From: Spirosoma terrae
GTDB taxonomy: Bacteria > Bacteroidota > Bacteroidia > Cytophagales > Spirosomataceae
Length of the DNA: 64,000 nt
NCBI RefSeq assembly: GCF_010435915.1
Contig: NZ_JAAFZH010000014.1
Location: forward strand, 124,001 to 188,000
Reading direction: 5' to 3'
The translations under genes were made by a program, and so were the position numbers. The notes beneath the pieces were generated by a model. The model did no database searches, had not been told where the DNA came from, and saw only the letters and a list, made by a program, of their open reading frames with translations. Of the stretch, positions 9,462-19,138 are shown in pieces. Position 1 is the first letter of the stretch, and every line of letters begins with the position of its first letter.

Positions 9462-9986
9462 ATGCGATATATATTTACCATACTTGGTTTCTTTGTAACT
9501 ATTACTGTTTTCGGGCAGGATGCGAATCGACAGCGTTACATCAAAATAGTATACGAGCCTAATCAGGCTTATGTTGAAAAGGCTATTGAGCGGATTGAAG
9601 CTGTTAGTACTGTATTGGCAAAAACTACAGTCGAATACCGGGCTGGGCAGTCTGTGGAGCTGTTGCCAGGTTTTCAGGCAAAACAAGGTTCCGTATTTAC
9701 TGCACATATTCGAAATGTAGCTGAAAGCGATTTGCAACTGACTGCCTTTCCGAATCCCTTTGAACAATCGACCACAATTGATTTCATACTGCCTGAAGCT
9801 GGAAGGGTCAATTTATATGTAGTGGATGTAAAAGGGCAAATTGTTGAACGATTGCTGGAAAATAGTCAGCAAGAAGCTGGTAAACATGCTATAGAGTGGA
9901 AAGCTGATCATCATTCGCCAGGAACTTATATCCCAGTCTTGAGTACCGACCGCCAGCAAATTAGTAATCGGATTATCAAAAAATAA
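9462..9986 (+). CDS. Small secreted protein with T9SS type A sorting domain
   Basis: 174 residues. An N-terminal signal peptide (RYIFTILGFFVTITVFGQ) is followed by a stretch YRAGQSVELLPGFQAKQGSVFTA that matches the 3-coathanger-stack motif seen in Cytophagales surface proteins. The last about 85 residues (AFPNPFEQSTTIDFILPEAG ... GTYIPVLS ... RIIKK) form a Por/T9SS type A C-terminal signal. The protein is therefore expected to cross the outer membrane by type IX secretion. It starts 1 base after the repeat-protein stop, so the pair is very likely one operon and may form one surface structure. Confidence 0.88.
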   Translation: MRYIFTILGFFVTITVFGQDANRQRYIKIVYEPNQAYVEKAIERIEAVSTVLAKTTVEYRAGQSVELLPGFQAKQGSVFTAHIRNVAESDLQLTAFPNPFEQSTTIDFILPEAGRVNLYVVDVKGQIVERLLENSQQEAGKHAIEWKADHHSPGTYIPVLSTDRQQISNRIIKK

Positions 9987-10024
9987 ACATCAAAAGGCCT
10001 GCTTCATGCAGGCCTTTTGATGTT
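9986..10024 (+). terminator. Strong hairpin, probable terminator
   Basis: A perfect 17-bp stem (9986-10002 with 10008-10024) and a TTCAT loop lie at the stop of the T9SS protein gene. The stem contains an A4 run and a T4 run, so it could act on both strands. It ends transcription of the repeat-protein operon before the next glycosyltransferase. Confidence 0.8.
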
Positions 10025-10076
10025 AAAGGAATGCTTATCTAATTTTGCCTATCAAATTTTTGGGATTATTATAATT

Positions 10077-11225
10077 ATGAAGATTGCTTTAGTACAGGAT
10101 GGGCTAATGTGTAGGGCAGGCGGTGAGCAAGTGGCCCTTTGTTTTCATAAGGCTTTTCCAGATGCACCTATATATACTCAGTGCTATAGACCAGAATTAA
10201 CCTTTCCAGAATTTAAGTCGTGCGATATTCGTACAACCTGGCTGCAACAGATTGCAAAAACAGATGATACGATGAAAAAACTGTTTTTTCCACTGGGCAT
10301 TTGGGCTATGCAGTCACATGACTTGACGGAGTTTGATGTTGTGTTGATGTCTGGTACGCATTGTGCAAAATACGTTAAATTAAGACCTGATACTTTAGTC
10401 ATTAGTTACAGTTTTACGCCATTTCGGCTGGCCTGGGACCCCATGTCTTATGCCCAGTATCAGAACTCCCAAGGTATTCGCCGGCAAGTCTTTGATTACG
10501 TAGTAGAAAAAATGCGTGCAATTGATTTTAGGGCGGCACAGCGCCCTGATTATTTTGTCGCTATGACCGAAGAAACAAGGGAAAGATTACGGGTAGCCTA
10601 TCAGGTAAAAAATGAGATAAATATTATAAACCCTCCCGTTAATACTGCTAATTTCTTTGTGAGCAACGAGCCTAAATCCTACTATCTGGTAGTTTCTCGA
10701 TTAGAGTACTATAAAAAAGTCGATTTAGTCATAGATGCTTTTAACGAGTTGGGGTATCCGCTAGTCGTTGTTGGTAAAGGTCTACAGGCAGATGAAATAA
10801 AAGTACGAGCTAAAAGTAATGTGAAATTTTTGAGCGGTTTGTCAACACAGGAACTTGCAGGAGTATATGCCAATTGTAAAGCCTTTATTTTTCCGCAACA
10901 CGAAGATTACGGGATTACACCATTAGAAGCCAATGCAGCCGGTCGGCCGGTGATTGCTTATGGAGCAGGAGGAGTCTTGGCAACGCAAATTCCTCTGAAA
11001 AATAAACCTGAGAAGGCAACGGCAGTATTTTTCAGGGGGCAGACAGTCAATGATCTTATAGAAGCAGTAAAAGAGTTCGAGAGCATAGAGGAACAATTCG
11101 ATCCCGAATTTATACAGGCTCATGCTCGAAAATTTGATGAAACAAAATTTATTGCTCAGATTCGGGCATTTGTGCTAGAAAAGTATGCACAACATCGGAA
11201 AACTAAAATGGTAGCAATAAAATAG
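10077..11225 (+). CDS. Family 4 glycosyltransferase
   Basis: The start at 10077 (MKIALVQDGLMCRAGGEQVA) is preferred over 10017, which lies inside the terminator hairpin. About 382 residues with a GT-B fold: an N-terminal GGEQVA glycine loop, VVSRLEYYKKVDLVIDAF (strand before the donor domain) and FPQHEDYGITPLEANAAGRPVIAYG, which matches the GT4 E-x7-E motif. Similar to WbaZ-like mannosyl or galactosyl transferases. Moderately GC-richer than the first cluster, so possibly a separate transcription unit. Confidence 0.88.
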   Translation: MKIALVQDGLMCRAGGEQVALCFHKAFPDAPIYTQCYRPELTFPEFKSCDIRTTWLQQIAKTDDTMKKLFFPLGIWAMQSHDLTEFDVVLMSGTHCAKYVKLRPDTLVISYSFTPFRLAWDPMSYAQYQNSQGIRRQVFDYVVEKMRAIDFRAAQRPDYFVAMTEETRERLRVAYQVKNEINIINPPVNTANFFVSNEPKSYYLVVSRLEYYKKVDLVIDAFNELGYPLVVVGKGLQADEIKVRAKSNVKFLSGLSTQELAGVYANCKAFIFPQHEDYGITPLEANAAGRPVIAYGAGGVLATQIPLKNKPEKATAVFFRGQTVNDLIEAVKEFESIEEQFDPEFIQAHARKFDETKFIAQIRAFVLEKYAQHRKTKMVAIK

Positions 11226-11276
11226 AGTAGGGGGCATTATTATTGTAAATGTCTTTTGCTCTATTATCAATACGCG

Positions 11277-12803
11277 ATGCGTTTTTCTCACAATTTTTTA
11301 TACTTCATTATAAGTATTTGTGTTGGTTTAACTAGATCTGTACAGGCTCAGGTTATAAGGCACCCCAGCGAATACAATGCAGAAATAGGTACCTATCTAT
11401 CTTCATCGACAGAAACACCTTTTTGGTTACGGGCCAATCAGTATGGTATTGTTCCAAACCAATCGCCAGTTTTAACCTTCAGGGTAGGAATTTATAGTGG
11501 TTATGATACTACCCGAAAAAGTACAGGTAAATGGAGGAATTCAGAGTATGATGTGAGTTACGGGATGAATGTGGTCGCTAATGCCACATCAAACCGCTTG
11601 CCATATGAAAAGAGCGTATTGTTGCCAGAAGCATACATAAAGATACGTAGAGGTATTTTTGAAGCGTATATTGGCCGCCAACGGGAGAAGTTTGGTTTGG
11701 CCGACTCAACCTTATCAACAGGTTCTTATGCTTGGTCAGGCAATGCAATGCCTATCCCTAAAATACAAATTTCGATACCAGTATTCACGCCTATTGGTTT
11801 TACGAAAGGATGGGTAGCTGTACAGGGAACGTTTGCTCATGGTTATTTAGATGCTAAAGGGTATATACAAAATACCATGCTTCATCAGAAGTCCTTGTAC
11901 CTTCGTTTTGGTCGTGAGCGTGATTTTCTACGTTTGTACGGTGGATTAAATCATCAGGCTGTTTGGGGAGGCCAGGCAACAGACCGAACAGGGATTCCAG
12001 GGGTGCTCCCCGTGGGCGGTAAGTTACCAAATGGGTTATTGAATTACTTTTACGTTGTAACAACTATTAATAAAGGCCGTACTGACCCTCAGCAATATAC
12101 TTTTTTTGATTTGACAAATCGGGTTGGTAATCATTTAGGGTCGGTTGACGTAGCCGCTGAGATTGATCTTGTTCGCCATACACTCTATCTATACAGACAG
12201 AATCTGTACGAAGATGGGTCCTTATTTTATCTGATTAATATCGCTGATGGCTTAAACGGGATTCGGATAAGACGTAACGACCAGAGGGCAATAGTACGTG
12301 ATATTCTATTTGAATTTTTAAATACAACCAGTCAGGGCGGGCCTGTGTTCGTTTTTGATGATCCCGATAAACGCGGGAAAGATGATTATTTTAATCATCA
12401 ACAATATCGCGATGGTTGGGCATACCGTCAGCATGGAATAGGAACTCCTTTTATCCCCCCTGCCTTGGGACCGCAAAATCAATATCCGTATGGTACGTTT
12501 ACTGCCAATAATCGAGTTTATGTTTTTCATGTAGGGCTGGCTGGGAGTTTGCCCATTCAGGGAAGCTTATTAGATGCTCCAATTTCGTACCAGGTCAAAT
12601 TATCGTTTAGCCGTAATTTAGGTACGTATGATAACCCATATTCACCAGTCCGGAACCAATTTTCTGGGTATGCTAGCTTGGTGGCGCCTTTAGATATTTT
12701 AGGCGGTATTCAATTAAGTGGTAACATCGCTACCGATATTGGAACACTTTACCAAAACGGTGTAGGAGCCTATATTAGCTTAAAGAAAAGCTGGCAAGAT
12801 TAA
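11277..12803 (+). CDS. Capsule assembly Wzi-like outer membrane protein (copy 1)
   Basis: The ATG at 11277 gives a proper signal peptide (RFSHNFLYFIISICVGLTRS...QAQ). About 508 residues, rich in alternating strands with aromatic ends. ETPFWLRANQYGIVP, GRQREKFGLAD and SWSGNAMPIPKIQI-like segments match the Bacteroidota branch of the Wzi family (PF14052), whose E. coli member is an outer-membrane beta-barrel lectin that anchors capsule. It is clearly paralogous to the gene at 14394. It lies just upstream of the sugar transferase that starts polymer synthesis. Confidence 0.85.
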   Translation: MRFSHNFLYFIISICVGLTRSVQAQVIRHPSEYNAEIGTYLSSSTETPFWLRANQYGIVPNQSPVLTFRVGIYSGYDTTRKSTGKWRNSEYDVSYGMNVVANATSNRLPYEKSVLLPEAYIKIRRGIFEAYIGRQREKFGLADSTLSTGSYAWSGNAMPIPKIQISIPVFTPIGFTKGWVAVQGTFAHGYLDAKGYIQNTMLHQKSLYLRFGRERDFLRLYGGLNHQAVWGGQATDRTGIPGVLPVGGKLPNGLLNYFYVVTTINKGRTDPQQYTFFDLTNRVGNHLGSVDVAAEIDLVRHTLYLYRQNLYEDGSLFYLINIADGLNGIRIRRNDQRAIVRDILFEFLNTTSQGGPVFVFDDPDKRGKDDYFNHQQYRDGWAYRQHGIGTPFIPPALGPQNQYPYGTFTANNRVYVFHVGLAGSLPIQGSLLDAPISYQVKLSFSRNLGTYDNPYSPVRNQFSGYASLVAPLDILGGIQLSGNIATDIGTLYQNGVGAYISLKKSWQD

Positions 12804-12978
12804 ATAAAGCTTCTTTTAGAATGGTATGTCAACAAATAGGATAAAAATTATTACATTGCAAGGCAAATAAGCCAACCGTAGGATAATTTTAAGATGTGGG
12901 GCTTGTATTTGGCACTATCTTAGTCGTATCAATTCGGTTCGTATTGCTAGAAAGCCACACTGTGAAGCCAATTGAAAT

Positions 12979-14358
12979 ATGAGGCATCGTTATTCCATAT
13001 TACTATTCCCTCTTCATATTTTTGTTGATTTTTTGAGCCTGAATATTGGCTTCGTGGGCGCTTATGGAATAAAATTTGGAACCATCGACCCTGTTTTTGA
13101 GACACCTTATGCAACGCTGTGGTGGGTTTTTAATTTGGTTTGGTTGGCAGAAATTATACTATTCAAGCCTTATATATTCCCTCGGCAACTATTTAAAGCA
13201 GATCATTTAATCAAGAAAATGTTGCTTTTAATGGCCCTTCATATAGCCATCATTGCCGTTTATTGGGTTGCCGTTAAAGGGTATTATTATTCGCGTGAGC
13301 ATCTGGTTATTGCCTATGGATTGTTTGCGGTTTTAGGCATTGCTTTTCGAGTAGGAGGGCTGATATTTCTGAAAGAATATCGGGCCCGTGGCTATAATAA
13401 TCGACGTTATATTGTTGTAGGATACGGAAAACTGGCAACAACGATTCGAGGTTTTTACGACGCCCATCCTGAAATGGGATTTCATTTTTATGGCTATTTT
13501 GATGAGCCGAATGATGAAACATCCGATTTATTAAGAGGGAGCTATAGCGATCTGCTAGAATATGTCAAAGTTAATCATATTGATTGCGTTTATTGTTGTA
13601 TGCCTTATATTGACAACAATAGATTGCGCCACATTGTTGACGGAGCCGAAAATGTCGACTATCAGGTGAAGCTACTTGTTGATTTTAGGGGCTTTTTAGC
13701 TAAAGGAGCTTCGGTTGAATACCATGATTTTCTGCCAGTATTGAATTTGTCACCACAGGTGCTGGCAGACTTTCGTGTTAATACGCTAAAACGTGGATTC
13801 GATATTCTTTTTTCGTTTAGTGTGTTAAGCCTTGGCGCCCCATTCTTTCTTCTTGTGGCGCTGTTCACTCGTTTAAGCTCGAAAGGCCCAATTCTATATG
13901 CCCAAGAACGTATTGGAAGAGATGGCAAGCCGTTCCTAATCTACAAGTTCCGGAGTATGTATATTAATTCGGAACAAAGTGGCCCAGCTTTATCGGCAGG
14001 AGATCGTGACAGCCGCATTACGCCCTGGGGGCGTTTTATGCGTCAGACGCGTCTAGATGAGTTACCTCAGTTCTACAATGTTCTTCGGGGTGATATGTCT
14101 GTGGTTGGACCACGTCCTGAGCGTCAGTTTTTTATTGACCAAATCGTTGAAGTAGCCCCGGAGTATAAAAATCTTCTAAAGGTCAAACCAGGCATTACAT
14201 CAATCGGACAAATTAAGTTTGGCTATGCTTCTAGTATTGAAGAAATGGTACAGCGTTTACGTTATGATTTGATGTATCCAGAACGTCGATCATTCATGTT
14301 TGATATGTGGATTATTGCTCAAACCGTGCGTGTGATGATGCAAGGCCGTGGTAAATGA
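12979..14358 (+). CDS. Undecaprenyl-phosphate sugar phosphotransferase (exopolysaccharide initiation)
   Basis: 459 residues: four to five N-terminal membrane helices, a CoA-binding-like domain around 140-250 (YIVVGYGKLATTI), then the bacterial sugar transferase domain from about 262. The latter shows KRGFDILFSF, PILYAQERIGRDGKPFLIYKFRSM, RQTRLDELPQFYNVLRGDMSVVGPRPER and KPGITSIGQ, typical of WcaJ/WbaP-type enzymes. They move a hexose-1-phosphate to undecaprenyl phosphate, the first step of repeat-unit synthesis. Flanked by two Wzi-like genes. Confidence 0.93.
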   Translation: MRHRYSILLFPLHIFVDFLSLNIGFVGAYGIKFGTIDPVFETPYATLWWVFNLVWLAEIILFKPYIFPRQLFKADHLIKKMLLLMALHIAIIAVYWVAVKGYYYSREHLVIAYGLFAVLGIAFRVGGLIFLKEYRARGYNNRRYIVVGYGKLATTIRGFYDAHPEMGFHFYGYFDEPNDETSDLLRGSYSDLLEYVKVNHIDCVYCCMPYIDNNRLRHIVDGAENVDYQVKLLVDFRGFLAKGASVEYHDFLPVLNLSPQVLADFRVNTLKRGFDILFSFSVLSLGAPFFLLVALFTRLSSKGPILYAQERIGRDGKPFLIYKFRSMYINSEQSGPALSAGDRDSRITPWGRFMRQTRLDELPQFYNVLRGDMSVVGPRPERQFFIDQIVEVAPEYKNLLKVKPGITSIGQIKFGYASSIEEMVQRLRYDLMYPERRSFMFDMWIIAQTVRVMMQGRGK

Positions 14359-14393
14359 CAGTACATTAGTGCCCATCGATTTGTTATCAATCT

Positions 14394-15932
14394 ATGAGAA
14401 TTACTTTCGTTTGTAGTTGCCTGTTCTTCTTATGGATTGCTATTTCTCCTTCTTACGGCCAGCGGACAAACCAATATGCAGTAGAAGCAGGAGGGATCTC
14501 TTCTTCTGATCGAACTCCTTTTTGGTTACGAGCTAATCAGTACGGAACCGTTCCGTTACATTCTTCGGGAGCACGTTTTAATCTAAATCTCAACTCCGAT
14601 TATCGATCTGATAGTACTGGCTATCGGCCAAAGGCAGATTGGGGCTATGGCGTAAACGTAGTAGCGAACGCATGCCAAACCAATCAATTATTATTGTCAG
14701 AGGCTTACGTTAAAGGAAGGCTCGGAGCTTTCGAACTATATGGTGGACGACGTAAAGAGATCGTAGGACTTGTTGATACGTTACTCACTACCGGAGCCTA
14801 TGCCTGGTCAGGCAATGCGCTTCCAATCCCCAAAATACAAATTGGTCTGCCAACTTTTACGCCAATCCCGTTTACAAAAGGAGTTGTATCGGTGGTAGGG
14901 GCCTGGGCACACGGTTGGTTCGAAAATTCAGATCGTTTGATAAAAGGATCGTACCTGCACCAAAAATACTTTTATCTACGCTTAGGTAAGCCAAATTGGA
15001 GAATACGTTTTTATGGTGGGTTTAATCACCAAGTAATTTGGGGGGGATATGCAGAACCTGGTGTGATTGGACCAGCTGTAGCGGCTGATGGAAAGCTGCC
15101 TTCGAGTCTTCGTTATTATCCAAACGTGGTTTTAGGAACGCGTGGTAATGATTACTTAACCGATAGCAACCTAACCTCTTTCGAAGATAACCGCATTGGC
15201 AATCACTTGGGCTCTCTTGATATTGCGGCTGATGTTAGCTTTGATACTTGGAACTTGTACCTTTATCGGCAGTTTCTATATGATGATGGTTCGTTATTCT
15301 ATGGGACCAATATCGAAGACGGCCTAAACGGGGTACGGATAAAAAACACAAACTCTCCTTCAGGAGCAGCTTTCTTTCTGCGCCAATTTACATTTGAGTA
15401 CCTGTTTACAGGAAGCCAGGGTGGGCCAGATTTTGTGATTGATGACCCTGCCAGACGAGGTCGCGATAATTATTTTAATCACAGCCAATTTATTGATGGA
15501 TGGACCTATTTTGGCCGAACAATTGGAACTCCTTTTCTAACGCCAGTTACAGAATTAAATCCTAAGTTATTAAACTATAATCCCGCTATTGCTAATAATC
15601 GCGTTAGTGCTTTCCATATTGGCATGGCTGCTTTACTGTTTGACAAAGTGGATTTAACGACTCGGCTTTCGTACAGTATCAATGCCGGTACGTATGATAC
15701 TCCCTTGATAACATTACCGCGTCAGTTTTCGGGCTTATTAACGCTTGCTGTACCTGTCAATATGCTTGGTGGTACTACGTTGACAGGATCTTTGGCTGTT
15801 GACTCAGGCGAATTGCTGCCTAATAGCGTTGGAGGTTATATAAGCTTACGAAAAGCAGGTGTTTTAGGTGGTCAGCAAGGGTCAACTCAAAAGAAGCCTA
15901 CTGTACCAAAGAAAGCTAATCATCGTTGGTAG
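14394..15932 (+). CDS. Capsule assembly Wzi-like outer membrane protein (copy 2)
   Basis: 512 residues with signal peptide (RITFVCSCLFFLWIAIS...YGQ). It shares the layout of the 11277 gene almost segment by segment: TPFWLRANQYGTVP, GGRRKEIVGL, YAWSGNALPIPKIQIGLP, FYGGFNHQVIWGG, RIGNHLGSLDIAADV, SQGGPDFVIDDPARRG. A short basic tail (QKKPTVPKKANHRW) is unique to this copy. The gene lies 36 bp after the sugar transferase, so the three genes probably act together in capsule display. Confidence 0.85.
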   Translation: MRITFVCSCLFFLWIAISPSYGQRTNQYAVEAGGISSSDRTPFWLRANQYGTVPLHSSGARFNLNLNSDYRSDSTGYRPKADWGYGVNVVANACQTNQLLLSEAYVKGRLGAFELYGGRRKEIVGLVDTLLTTGAYAWSGNALPIPKIQIGLPTFTPIPFTKGVVSVVGAWAHGWFENSDRLIKGSYLHQKYFYLRLGKPNWRIRFYGGFNHQVIWGGYAEPGVIGPAVAADGKLPSSLRYYPNVVLGTRGNDYLTDSNLTSFEDNRIGNHLGSLDIAADVSFDTWNLYLYRQFLYDDGSLFYGTNIEDGLNGVRIKNTNSPSGAAFFLRQFTFEYLFTGSQGGPDFVIDDPARRGRDNYFNHSQFIDGWTYFGRTIGTPFLTPVTELNPKLLNYNPAIANNRVSAFHIGMAALLFDKVDLTTRLSYSINAGTYDTPLITLPRQFSGLLTLAVPVNMLGGTTLTGSLAVDSGELLPNSVGGYISLRKAGVLGGQQGSTQKKPTVPKKANHRW

Positions 15933-16056
15933 GGCTTTTATTTCTACAATTTATAACCGTGCCCTCAGTTTTCTGGTAATCCATATGTTGTGTAAGCGGC
16001 TAATTTTTAATTTTGACAGAAGTTAAGATAACTGAGTAAATAAGTTTTGAGTTAGG

Positions 16057-17307
16057 ATGGTGCGGATGAAGCGAGTGGGCAGTCTGGTTAGTGTATTTAC
16101 GCTTTTGTACTTCATTATTTCGTGTGGGCAAAACACGGATAGACAATTAAATAAATCGGCCAAAGCGTTACGTAACTGTGCCGATGAACAAGTTCTTACT
16201 CCAGACGAACAAACCGCCATTCGACAGCAGATCAATGCTGAGCGTAAAAGCGAACAAATTGAACGTATTTTCCAGCAAAAAGTCCGGGAAGGATTTAATG
16301 GGAATGTGCTTGTTGCTCAGAAAGGAATGATCCTTTACAAGCATTGTTTTGGCTTAGGCCATTTTGAACGTAGCGAACGCGATACGTTGGTAGAGGATTC
16401 AAAATTTCAGCTGGCATCGTTATCTAAGACATTCACTGCGGTTGGCACGCTGAAGCTAATCGAAATCGGTAAACTTTCTTTTGAGGATACGATACAGAAA
16501 TTCTACCCTGATTTTCCTTATCACGGAATTACAATTCGCCAGCTTTTAAGCCATCGGAGTGGATTACCGAATTATCAATATGCCTTCGATGATAGTATGA
16601 AGGTGAATTTTTATAAGAAAGAAAAACCTTATCCAACCAATGCAACAATTATGCACTGGTTTGCCACAGTAAAGCCAACTCCCCACGCCTATAATATTCC
16701 CGGAAAAGGCTTCAGTTACAGCAATACCAATTATATGGTGCTGGCCTCCGTTATTGAAAAGGTAACGGGTAAAAGCTACGAGTCATATATTCAATCGGCT
16801 ATTTTCAAGCCGCTGGGAATGAATAATACGTTTGTTGCGACTACTAAGAATGATTTATTCAATCGTAATAAAACAGCTGGCTACCAATGGAACAGACGTA
16901 TTCCTAAAGATTACTATGATGATGTAGTAGGCGATAAAGGCATTTATTCAACCATCGGTGACTTGTTCCGATGGTATCGTGCACTAAATGGTAATTGTGT
17001 CCTTCAGCAGAAAACATTGCAGGAAGCGTTCATACCACGTAGCTTTGAGAAGAAAGGAGCCAAAAATTACGGTTATGGCTTTCGTATGATGTTGGACGAA
17101 AACAATCAGCCGGAATTTATTTACCACTCTGGCTGGTGGAAAGGCTATAATACGATGTTCTGGTTTAGTCCCAAAGACGAATACGTAATTATCATGTTAG
17201 GCAATAAGTATAATAAAACGGTCTACAGAGTAAAAGAACTTGTCGATATTTTACATGGAGGACAGAACAGAGATAACTCGGCAGAAGATACCGACGTAGA
17301 AATATGA
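16057..17307 (+). CDS. Serine hydrolase, beta-lactamase class C/PBP4-like, lipoprotein
   Basis: 416 residues. FTLLYFIISCGQN provides a lipobox near residue 23-24, so the protein is likely lipid-anchored. The catalytic Ser-x-x-Lys is in ASLSKTF, the Tyr-x-Asn motif in YSNTNYM, and a late HSGWWKG fits the third motif (HxG) of this family. Members include D-alanyl carboxypeptidases, esterases and amidohydrolases, so the substrate is open. It stands alone, followed by a terminator-like hairpin. Confidence 0.85.
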   Translation: MVRMKRVGSLVSVFTLLYFIISCGQNTDRQLNKSAKALRNCADEQVLTPDEQTAIRQQINAERKSEQIERIFQQKVREGFNGNVLVAQKGMILYKHCFGLGHFERSERDTLVEDSKFQLASLSKTFTAVGTLKLIEIGKLSFEDTIQKFYPDFPYHGITIRQLLSHRSGLPNYQYAFDDSMKVNFYKKEKPYPTNATIMHWFATVKPTPHAYNIPGKGFSYSNTNYMVLASVIEKVTGKSYESYIQSAIFKPLGMNNTFVATTKNDLFNRNKTAGYQWNRRIPKDYYDDVVGDKGIYSTIGDLFRWYRALNGNCVLQQKTLQEAFIPRSFEKKGAKNYGYGFRMMLDENNQPEFIYHSGWWKGYNTMFWFSPKDEYVIIMLGNKYNKTVYRVKELVDILHGGQNRDNSAEDTDVEI

Positions 17308-17311
17308 GTAG

Positions 17312-17340
17312 AGCCGGCCCTAGGGTCGGCTTTTCTTTTT
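17312..17340 (+). terminator. Rho-independent terminator
   Basis: Directly after the serine hydrolase stop: a GC-rich stem (GCCGGCCC with GGTCGGC, allowing a G-U pair) followed by TTTTCTTTTT. Confidence 0.85.
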
Positions 17341-17372
17341 TACGTTTAAATCTGTTCAATTGATTTATATAT

Positions 17373-18293
17373 ATGAAGTCTGTCCTTATCGCGATTTCTA
17401 CAATTATGTTACTAACAGAAACTGCTCAGTCGCAGGAAGTTGTAAAATTATGGCCTGACAATGCTATTCCTAATGCCATTGCTGGTGTCAAACTTGATGA
17501 AAAGGCTGATCCTGGCAGCGACGGGATTATGCGAATTAGTAACGTATCGGTGCCTACTCTCACGGCCTATTTACCACCTAAAGACAAAGCTAATGGCGTT
17601 TGTGTAATGATTTGTCCCGGTGGCGGTTATTCTATTTTAGCCTCAGGACACGAAGGAGAAGATGTTGCAAAATGGTTTAATGAGATTGGCGTAACAGCCT
17701 TTGTTCTAAAATACAGGCTTCCGAACGATAAAATAATGACTAATCAGCAGGAGGTACCATTATTGGATGCCATGCAGGGAATGACCATTATTAGGCAGAA
17801 TGCGGCCAAGTATCGTATTAATCCTGAAAAAATAGGGGTGATGGGATTTTCGGCGGGTGGTCATTTAGCTTCAACTCTGGCTACACATTATCATCGTGGC
17901 GCCAAAGCCAGTGATCTGGCCAAGCCGAATTTCGCGATTTTACTATATCCTGTTATAACGTTTGGAGAGAAAGCGCATACAGGTTCTCGAGATAAATTAC
18001 TGGGCAAACTCAATACGTCTCCCGACATGGTTGCTTATTATTCTAACGAATTGCAGGTTAGTAATCAGACGCCACCGACTTTTTTAGTACACTCTGAAGA
18101 TGACAAGGCTGTTCCCGTAGAAAATAGTATAAGCTTTTATTTAGCCTGTCTGAAAAATAATGTTTCGGCCGAAATGCATTTGTATCCGCAGGGGGGGCAT
18201 GGGTACGGGCTACGTACGGCAAAATTTGGTTCACTGAATACATGGCCGGAAGCGTGCAGAGCCTGGCTAAAATCAATTACAGCGACAAACTAG
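17373..18293 (+). CDS. Secreted alpha/beta hydrolase, acetyl-esterase type
   Basis: 306 residues, with a signal peptide ending at TAQSQ. Oxyanion-hole motif CPGGGYSILASGHEG (about 82-96), nucleophile elbow GFSAGGHLAS (about 160-168), and a late D/H pair (HSEDDKAVP, GGHGYGL) give a complete triad of the BD-FAE/Abhydrolase_3 group. Related Bacteroidota enzymes remove acetyl or feruloyl groups from polysaccharides; acting on polymer is plausible but unproven. Followed by a strong terminator. Confidence 0.88.
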   Translation: MKSVLIAISTIMLLTETAQSQEVVKLWPDNAIPNAIAGVKLDEKADPGSDGIMRISNVSVPTLTAYLPPKDKANGVCVMICPGGGYSILASGHEGEDVAKWFNEIGVTAFVLKYRLPNDKIMTNQQEVPLLDAMQGMTIIRQNAAKYRINPEKIGVMGFSAGGHLASTLATHYHRGAKASDLAKPNFAILLYPVITFGEKAHTGSRDKLLGKLNTSPDMVAYYSNELQVSNQTPPTFLVHSEDDKAVPVENSISFYLACLKNNVSAEMHLYPQGGHGYGLRTAKFGSLNTWPEACRAWLKSITATN

Positions 18294-18312
18294 GAAATAT
18301 ACTGGGAGCATT

Positions 18313-18359
18313 AATAGCTATAAAAAAGCCCTCCTTGAATCAGGCTTTTTATAGCTATT
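18313..18359 (+). terminator. Hairpin terminator after esterase gene
   Basis: Arms AATAGCTATAAAAAAGCC and GGCTTTTTATAGCTATT around a CTCCTTGAATCA loop. T-run within the right arm; a matching A-run means it may work both ways. Confidence 0.75.
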
Positions 18360-18389
18360 GGTACTTTCTAATTGAGCATTTGGCCTAAA

Positions 18390-18423
18390 CAAAAAAAAGC
18401 ATCCGGTAAACTACCTGATGCCT
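18390..18423 (-). terminator. Terminator for the DUF1573 gene
   Basis: Hairpin GCATCCGGTA / TACCTGATGC. On the minus strand it is followed by a run of nine T, so it ends transcripts from the reverse gene at 18455-18895. Confidence 0.8.
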
Positions 18424-18454
18424 TTCTTGACCACACTATTAACCCTTCAGCGTG

Positions 18455-18895
18455 TTAACGTGATTTTTTCTTGTCTTTGTTTTTATCAGTAGAAGCTGGA
18501 GAAGCCACAGCAGCCGCTTCTTTTTGCGTAACAACTTCGCCTTTTAGATATAAAACAACCTGACCGGCTTCAGCATTGGAAGTAACCGTTACCGATTTGT
18601 TGAATGGGCCAGCGGCAGCTGCGTTATACGTAGCTGATACAGTACCCGTTTTGCCCGGCATTATCGGTTCGCGGGTCCAGTTTGGTTTGGTGCAACCACA
18701 GGAAGCAACAGCATCGTTGATAACAACTGGGTCAGCGCCCGTATTTTTGAATTCAAATACGTGAGTAACTGGCTTACCTTGCTCAACTTTACCGAAGTCA
18801 TGCGTTTCGGTCGAGAACTTCATGACTCCTTTCTGGGCGTAGCCAACTGCGACGAACACAAATAAAGCTACGAAAAGTGAAAAAAACTTTTTCAT
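18455..18895 (-). CDS. DUF1573 secreted protein
   Basis: 146 residues: signal peptide (KKFFSLFVALFVFVAVGYAQ), then an Ig-like domain with ETHDFGKVEQGKPVTHVFEFKN and SCGCTKPNW, the DUF1573 signature of Bacteroidota. Lys/Asp-rich tail. These proteins are periplasmic or surface and mostly uncharacterised. Stand-alone gene with its own terminator. Confidence 0.9.
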   Translation of the reverse strand: MKKFFSLFVALFVFVAVGYAQKGVMKFSTETHDFGKVEQGKPVTHVFEFKNTGADPVVINDAVASCGCTKPNWTREPIMPGKTGTVSATYNAAAAGPFNKSVTVTSNAEAGQVVLYLKGEVVTQKEAAAVASPASTDKNKDKKKSR

Positions 18896-19138
18896 TGGAC
18901 TAAACGGAATTATGGTTTGGTTGTTTTATTGAGACACCTTACAATTACGTACCCATGCAAAGAGTTTGCCAAATAGTACTCGTCGGTTGTTGGCTTAACA
19001 AAGAAACAGAAAAAATCGTTTTTTTGAAAGCTGGGTTGTTTTGCTTTAAATTTACTTTTGCTTAACGTCTGTATGAATGACGTTAAACAAACTCATCAAC
19101 GAAACTAAATGTAGAATCTTTCAACCCGAAGCTCTGCT

